Part shown: one piece after another, positions 57,581 through 64,000 of the stretch
Numbering within the stretch: the first letter of the stretch is position 1
Layout: each line of letters starts with the position of its first letter
Assembly: GCA_008828725.1 (NCBI GenBank)
Contig: MEHQ01003017.1
Location: forward strand, 1-64,000
DNA: 64,000 bases
From: Saccharina japonica
Taxonomy: Eukaryota; Sar; Phaeophyceae; Laminariales; Laminariaceae
Direction: 5' to 3'
The notes under the pieces: model-generated
Told to the model about the DNA's origin: nothing
Seen by the model: the letters and a program-made list of their open reading frames with translations, nothing else
Databases searched by the model: none
Made by a program: the position numbers and the translations under genes

Positions 57581-60500
57581 TAGAATACCGACGAAATCCC
57601 TACCCCCCCCCCCCCCCCCCCCCCCCTATCCCCCTGTGCGCAGATGTCCTCAACAGCGGCAGCGTCCTGATGCGGACGACCGTACCGTGTCTTGGTGTCT
57701 TGTCGATCGTGGGTACTGCTGTAGTAGTGTAGTAGTGGATGCTGAATGGCGGCGACGGTCCAAGCTGCCTCAGCCTGGGTTTGTCCTGACTTTCGCACGC
57801 GGGTGGGTCACTTTCCGGTCGTGACTCACGGCAGCGATCGAGAGTCTCCGTGGGCGATCGTGATTGGCTATATAGCGGTGATTGGCTGATGGTGATTGGC
57901 TAGCAGCGATTGGCTGGCGGCCGTGATTGGCTGGTGGTGACAGGCTAGCGGTGTTTGGCTAGCAGCGATTGGCTGGTGGTGGTTAGCGAGTGTTGATTGA
58001 TTGGCTAATAGGCGATGAATGGCGTGCGGTGATTTGCCTAGCGGGGTCCACGAGGGCAGAGTGGTGTGCGTGAGTGCGTGCGTTCGTTTGTTCGTTCTGT
58101 GGTTTCGTTTGGTGTGACATCACGGTAAATTGTTGGAATCCCAGTCGCGGGTTTACGATATTTTAGGCTTGTAAAATGGAAAACGGCCTGCGGCCAACGC
58201 GAGTGATCCGTGGCGCCGAGCTTCCTGCTCGTACTGCTCCTACGGGTGTGGGGTGGGCGGTGCACAAGTTGTGGCATGTGCGCGCGCGAGCCCGGCTGCC
58301 GGAAAACTTAAAAGCAGGCAGGAAAATCGCCATTTTGTGAGTTTTTGACCTTGCTTACTTACTCACCGTCGATGATGTGGCGTAGCGAAGGACCGAACAA
58401 AGATAATCGAACGAAGAAGATTACTCACTCTCTGGTGTTTTGTTTTGTTTTTCGTTTTTTTTTTTTGTCTTGAAAGTTTTGTTTTTCTTCTTTGTTTTTC
58501 TTCTTTGTTTTTTTCTTTCTTGTGTCGCTCCTCCTCCTCCTCCTCCTTCTTCTTCTTCTTCTCCCCTGCTGGTATTTTTCCGTCGGGAGGTTGGCTTGCC
58601 TACAGAGCACAGGCCAAGTCCAAGTATTGTGTTGCAAGTGGGTTTCCTCGTTGTCTTTGTTGGGAGCACCGGTACGATCGAAAGAGATTTTTCGGTTTTC
58701 TGGACGGGAGGAAGCACTTGTTTGTGATCTTAGCCGGGCAGGGGCCGGTTCCAAGCACGTTTCTGCCACACTAAAAACCGTGCATGGTTAATTTTCAGAA
58801 TCGGTTAAGGCAACTCTCATTGATAAAGTGGACGAGGGCGTCACATACAAACAAGTAGAGGTGTTGTCGCAACCACGATGATCACGACGATAATTAATGA
58901 TGGCATGGCAACACAAAAAAGGACAGGCGCATGCCCCGCCTCCTGGTCGCTTTCGTTGCTGCTGCTGCTGCTGCTAATACCAGCCTACCAGCCCGCTGTT
59001 TTGTTGTTGAACTTGTCGTTGTTATCGGCATCAAAATCATACAGTACACATCTCCACCAGACTCTCTCATTGTTGGCGATTCGGTCTTTTTTTCTTCCGC
59101 AACAAACGACGATGATGCAAATCATTCCTGGTGTACGCCAAGAGCAGGATGCACGCACGCACGCACGCACGCACGAGACGAGACGAAGCACCTACGTACC
59201 TCCTAAGACCTAAACCACGAAACTACCTACTACCTACCCCGCCTGCGCTGTGAGAAACGGTTCGACTACAATACATACCTCATCAGGCATAGCTTTTATA
59301 GCCATGGTGGAGAGCCCACCCTCATCACGGAAACACACGCTATAATACTATCTATCATACACCACCCACGATTTGTTTTCCAACACACAACAAGGACGTA
59401 CGTACGCGAAGAAGGAACCCCCTTTTATTTGATTGTGTTTCCTTGTTTTTTTTTGTTTCCTTCTTCTTAAGGCAAAGAAGAAGAAAAAAAAAAAAACTCC
59501 ATCCAAAAAAACGAAACAAGTTCTCTCCCCCACACCCCCTAAAGCTATAATACCCGCTGCGCAAACACATGCAGCCTCGTCGCCCCAACAGCACTACACC
59601 ACCTATACCACCTACCACAGTCTACAGCAGTACTAGCAAGCAGCCGACGGGTCGGTGTACACTATGCTACACAAATGATACCGCATTTTTGACGTGGGTC
59701 CCACCTCGCATCAAAACCTAAATAACCGAAAAGGCGTGGGATGGAAGCTACGTAGTAGTGAACGCTTCAAAAAGGAAAAACAAAAAAAAGAAGCCAAGAA
59801 ACAAAAAAACAAAAGAAAACAAAAGAAAACATCCCCCATTACTGCTGTCCGGTTCGTTCGTTCATTCGACACCGATCGATTTTTCCACCGACCAGATATT
59901 TCCTGGAAAACTATTTTCGAACAGATATATCCTGGAAAATTATTTTCGAAAAGATGGACCAGATTCGGAAAAAAGAAAAAGAAAAACCCGGACTAGAAAA
60001 TACCGTTTTCTCTTTTCCACTTGTAAGAATTTTTTCCTGTCGAAAACGTTTTGACCGGCTAGAAAACTTGCGGGGCACGAAATATCTTTTCCCTCTTCCA
60101 CCAGTCAGAATTTTTCTTTCGAAAAAATCGACTCATAGGGCTAATACCGCGGGCAGGAAAAATAACCTTTCTGACCGAATGGGTGTCAATGTTGCCTATC
60201 GTAAGCATGCACGCGTGGTCACCTTTTCTGTATGAGTACGCCAAAAAGGCAGGCTTGCAACTCTCTCATTCTGCGTCCGAGTTCCATACGGCTCCGGCGC
60301 GCAAACCCCCCAACCTAGCCCGCTGCTCTGCCCGCTTCGAGCAGATTTATCATCATCATCGTCTTACGAGTAAATTTCTGGAACAAGTCTCGGTCTGCAG
60401 CACAATAAACAAAAGCACTGCTGCTCGCCATCATATCGCGTCACGTTGGCGGCAATCAAAGCTTATCTCCTTTCATCAGCCCCCACCCCAAAGACAAAAG

Positions 60501-60729
60501 ACAAAAAAAAAACAAAAAAAACAAGAAAAGCGAAAGAAGAAAAAGAAACAAAAAAAGAAAGAAAGGTTTCGATAACAACTCGTACTTCTGTGAAAAGCGA
60601 AAAGCAAAAAACAGTTTTCGATACGTAACAACTCGTACTTTCTGTAGATTGGCCACGCCAGCTAAAAGTAAAAGAACACCACTGACCATGCTCGAAAAAA
60701 CGGTGCTTGAGAGCACACGCCCCCCCCCC

Positions 60730-60780
<51 letters not shown>

Positions 60781-61117
60781 TGCCCTCTCCTCCCCTCGCC
60801 TCCCCCCTCCGCGTCTTCCCCATCCAATCTTTCAGCCCCACATCATCTTCGCCTCCATGACAGCCCACATAGGGCTTGAAAGCCATCTTCTTTGCCATCA
60901 CCACGACAGCCCACACATGACTTGAGAGGCAACTTTGACACCGGGACAGCTCACAACACGGCTTGAGGGGCAACTTTTTGACACCACGAGACAGCCCACA
61001 CACGAACGACTTGAAGAGACATCAAAGAGACACCACAAAAAGACAGCCCAGACTGCACACGACTCAAGAGCTGTACAGCAGTACGTAGCAGGCAGCCCCC
61101 CCTTTTAAGGCATATAA

Positions 61118-61250
61118 CCCCCCCCCCCCCCCCCCCGCCCCCCCCCCCCCCGCCCCCCCCCCCCCCGCCCCCCCCCCCCCCGCCCCCCCCCCCCCCGCCC
61201 CCCCCCCCCCCGCCCCCCCCCCCCCCGCCCCCCCCCCCCCCCCCCCGCGC
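61118..61250. repeat. C tract with a G every 15 nt
   Basis: Single G residues at 61137, 61152, 61167, 61182, 61197, 61212 and 61227 in otherwise pure C, then a GCGCGCG end. The unit is (C14G). Confidence 0.9.
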
Positions 61251-63244
61251 GCGCGATAAAGGGGGAGAAGGGTTCTGTAAGGGGCCTACCTCAAAGTTCT
61301 GCCCGCCATTTCTGCCCACCACTGACTGTAAGGAGCCGGTACCAACTCTGCTAAAGGGACGGCCGTATATAAGGGACCTCCAATACCAAACGCACTACTA
61401 GAGTCCTTAAAAAAGGGGCCTCTGCCTACTGTATACCCGAGAGGGAAAATAAATGGCCCTGCGTTTTCGAGTTCGCTTCCCCATGCTTGCCACTATTAAT
61501 AGTCAAAACCATTCATGAAACACAGCAGTTTCCGTACGTAATGGTCATTTTTTTTTTTCTTCACAAGGAATTTTCCAGAAAAGTGACTCGTCACGACCTC
61601 GGGGATGACGACAGACACCGGTCGACCAGGGATTTTCCACGACTCCGGAAAAAAATCCTTGAAAAAAAAAAAAAAAAAAAAAACACCCCACCAAATACTA
61701 GGAAAACTGCGGGAATGGTTCCAATCTATAGTCCCACTCCGCGTATATACGCACCACATTCCTCCACGAAAACGATGGAAGGGGGAGGGAGGGGATGTAC
61801 GACGAGCATCCGGGGAATGTGGGCGCCCGACAAAAACGTGAGGGAAGCTAGAGCACCAGGGGAGAACACCCAACGACGAACGTTAGGGTAGCTAGAGCGT
61901 CAGGGGGGGGGGCGCCCGACGAGGAGCGTGAGGGTAGAGTAGCAGAGCGTTAGAGAGGGGGAGCGGGGGGGGTGGCCCGACTCAAGCTTGAAGGTGCAAC
62001 AGCGTGCAGAGGGGGGCGGCGGGGGGGGGGGGGCACGAAAGGGTAGCACGAGCGTCAGGGGGGGGCGCTCGACTCAAAAGCGAGGGGAGCGCCCGACATT
62101 TTCTCCCTGCTGCTGCTGCTGCTGCTTCTTCACTACTACTACTGTAATATCGTACCGTACCGCGACCCCAGCTTCCAAGCCAGCCTTTCTTCCGTGAGCG
62201 TGGAGCCGGGGCCCCGTGCGTATCCCTTCGGTCGGGTGGCGCTCGGCAGCTTAGCTAGTTAGAGCTGCTCGCTAGAGCTAGCTAGAGGCAACTAGAGCCA
62301 GCCAGCCAGGGTGGGGAGGGGGTACAGTACACGCTTGGCAACGATCCTGGCGAGAAACCCCCACATCTTTTTTCCTACTTCAATCTACCACAAAGGCTGC
62401 TCCCCCCCCCCCTCCTTCAACAGCAAAACAGGTAACACACAGTACCAAAACATACTCAAAACGGGAGGAGGGAAAACAACACGAATGTTTTTTTTCCGGC
62501 CCAAAAACACAATTGAAAACAGAGTCAAGCAAATCCCCTAGCGGTTGAAAATTCCCGCTCGCCGCCCCCTCCCCTCTCCCTACTCCCACCTCCCTCTGTC
62601 CCTTACACAAGCCTCTTCAAGCCTCTCCTTCGGCCCCTCTGAGTGCCACACCTTCGACACGACCTCGTCATTTTCTGGCCAATGCAAAGACAAGACAAGA
62701 CAAGACAAAAAAAGGCCGCTCGACTGCTCTCCTCTGCTGCTGCTGCTCAGCTACGACAACCCCAAAACAGTATCGCGACAGCCTTAAGAGAGGAACTTTC
62801 ACAAAACCCGCGAAAACGCCAGATCCTAGCCGCGATTCTCGACCCCAAAAACGGCCGGGGCGAGGAACGTGCGCCATTCTTGTCTCCCTCCCTACCACTT
62901 TATCTACCTACCTATTGATACCCACCCTACCCTACTGTCCCTACCTACTGTCTCGCGCGGCAACGAGCGGCTGCAAACTTCGGAAGTTTCTCGGGAATGT
63001 CCTCCTTCCACCGTTACGACAGCAAGGGAGAGAGAGCTGTGGCAACAGTGGAAGAGAGAAGAGCTAATATATATCAGAAGTTGTCTGTGTGCTCCTTACT
63101 CCGGCCGCGGAAACCTGCACTGGGGGAGACGTGACGGGCAGGGCAGGGCGGCTTCGCCCCGTTTTGATCTTTTTATAGGCTGCGAAACTAACGTCGACAA
63201 CGATCACAGCTCGAGAAGCAGAGCAGGGCAACGCAGGTCTAGAC

Positions 63245-63278
63245 CAGCAGCAGTACAAGCAGCAGCAGCAGCAGCACT

Positions 63279-63310
<32 letters not shown>

Positions 63311-63335
63311 CAGCAGCAGCAGTACAAGCAGCAGG
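63245..63335. repeat. CAG trinucleotide microsatellite
   Basis: (CAG)n with ACTAG and TACAAG interruptions. No supported gene reads through it. Confidence 0.9.
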
Positions 63336-63498
63336 AACACAGACAGACGAGCCCAGATTACTATTGAATAGACACAAAAAACAGACCAAGTCGAGTCATA
63401 ACTAAAAAAACAAACACTCTTTTTTGACACCCAACGCTCACAACTTTTCAAAGTAAAACCGGCTCCGCTCTCATCACGACCCCACCTCCCTCGGCCGC

Positions 63499-63499
<1 letters not shown>

Positions 63500-63532
<33 letters not shown>

Positions 63533-63548
63533 CCCCCCCCCCCCCCCC

Positions 63549-63612
<64 letters not shown>
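63500..63612. repeat. Long C homopolymer tract
   Basis: Almost pure C with one G (63532) and one T (63549), then a run of about 62 C. Similar tracts are at 60721-60780, 57604-57626 and 30930-30955, all C on the plus strand. Confidence 0.9.
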
Positions 63613-63614
<2 letters not shown>

Positions 63615-64000
63615 CCCTCTACTAGGCGGCCTCCCCTCCGTTCATTCCACCCTCGCGTTCCGCTTTCCTCCGCCGTGGGCAAGCGTAGTGCGTTACGCTC
63701 GGGATAAATAATAACTGTATGGTCGCGACTATCAATAGTGGCCGCGAACCGCACGAAAAAGACAAGAAAACAAAAAAAAGAAGAAGCAAAAACGAAAGGA
63801 AATAAAAAACAAAAGACCTAAAAAACAAAAAAACAAAACAAAACACAAACCATACAACATACTACTTGTAGTCCACAAAGCGGCAACGGCGGCAAACGAA
63901 AAACACGTTTTATTAGCGGCACGCCCTCACGCCCTCACTTTTACTGTCACCCCTCGAGCGGGATTATTTTAACCGTTTGCCGCCCGCCGTCGATCCCCCC

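Larger units (their letters stand above)
56363..64000. other. Terminal 7.6 kb without a supported gene
   Basis: Beyond the clathrin light chain I see no exon with family similarity. The region holds ATTGGCTGTCC-type repeats (57120-57580), long C-runs (57604-57626, 60721-60780, 61118-61250, 63500-63611), a CAG tract (63245-63335) and many A- or T-rich stretches. A 57-codon plus frame beginning at 58175 (MENGLRPTRVIRGAEL at its start) is open but unrecognised and unsupported. Confidence 0.45.

Noticed and set aside
1..64000. CRISPR array, operon, toxin-antitoxin or prophage interpretation of the many direct repeats
   Set aside because: The repeats lack regular spacers, the genes are eukaryotic and split by introns, and no bacterial gene was recognised.

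Overview
This is eukaryotic nuclear DNA: the coding parts are short exons with GT-AG junctions and matching phases, separated by introns of roughly 0.4 to 4.5 kb packed with simple repeats, minisatellites and small inverted-repeat elements. No prokaryotic feature, rRNA, complete tRNA, transposase or reverse transcriptase was recognised. A photosynthetic stramenopile (possibly a brown alga or relative) is my best guess. It rests on one gene that starts with a signal peptide followed by a Phe at the presumed cleavage site, the usual plastid-import signature of that group, joined to a DUF2358/NTF2-like plus SOUL protein typical of plastids. This is inference, not proof.

Layout, by exon reconstruction. 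(1) Minus strand 2576-15447: complete mitochondrial processing peptidase beta subunit, with two internal exons duplicated in a 2.5 kb tandem repeat and one GC-AG intron. (2) Plus strand 16078-27386 or beyond: plastid-targeted DUF2358/NTF2-like protein running into the start of a SOUL heme-binding domain, whose remaining exons I could not find. (3) Minus strand 32576-46161: NIPA/DUF803-type magnesium transporter; two exons encoding the end of a MAP-kinase domain lie in one of its introns, in a phase that would permit in-frame inclusion. (4) Plus strand 47191-56362 or slightly beyond: clathrin light chain. The region 56363-64000 and the first 2.5 kb show no gene I can support.

Genes 1/2 and 3/4 form two head-to-head pairs with intergenic gaps of about 630 and 1030 bp; genes 2 and 3 converge. 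The four genes are unrelated housekeeping functions (mitochondrial import, plastid heme binding or trafficking, metal transport, vesicle coats), with no sign of a cluster. The unusual content lies in gene architecture and repeats: the duplicated exon pair, the kinase exons in a transporter gene, several TIR-bearing element families, modules ending in C-runs, and a (C14G)n tract of exact 15-nt period.
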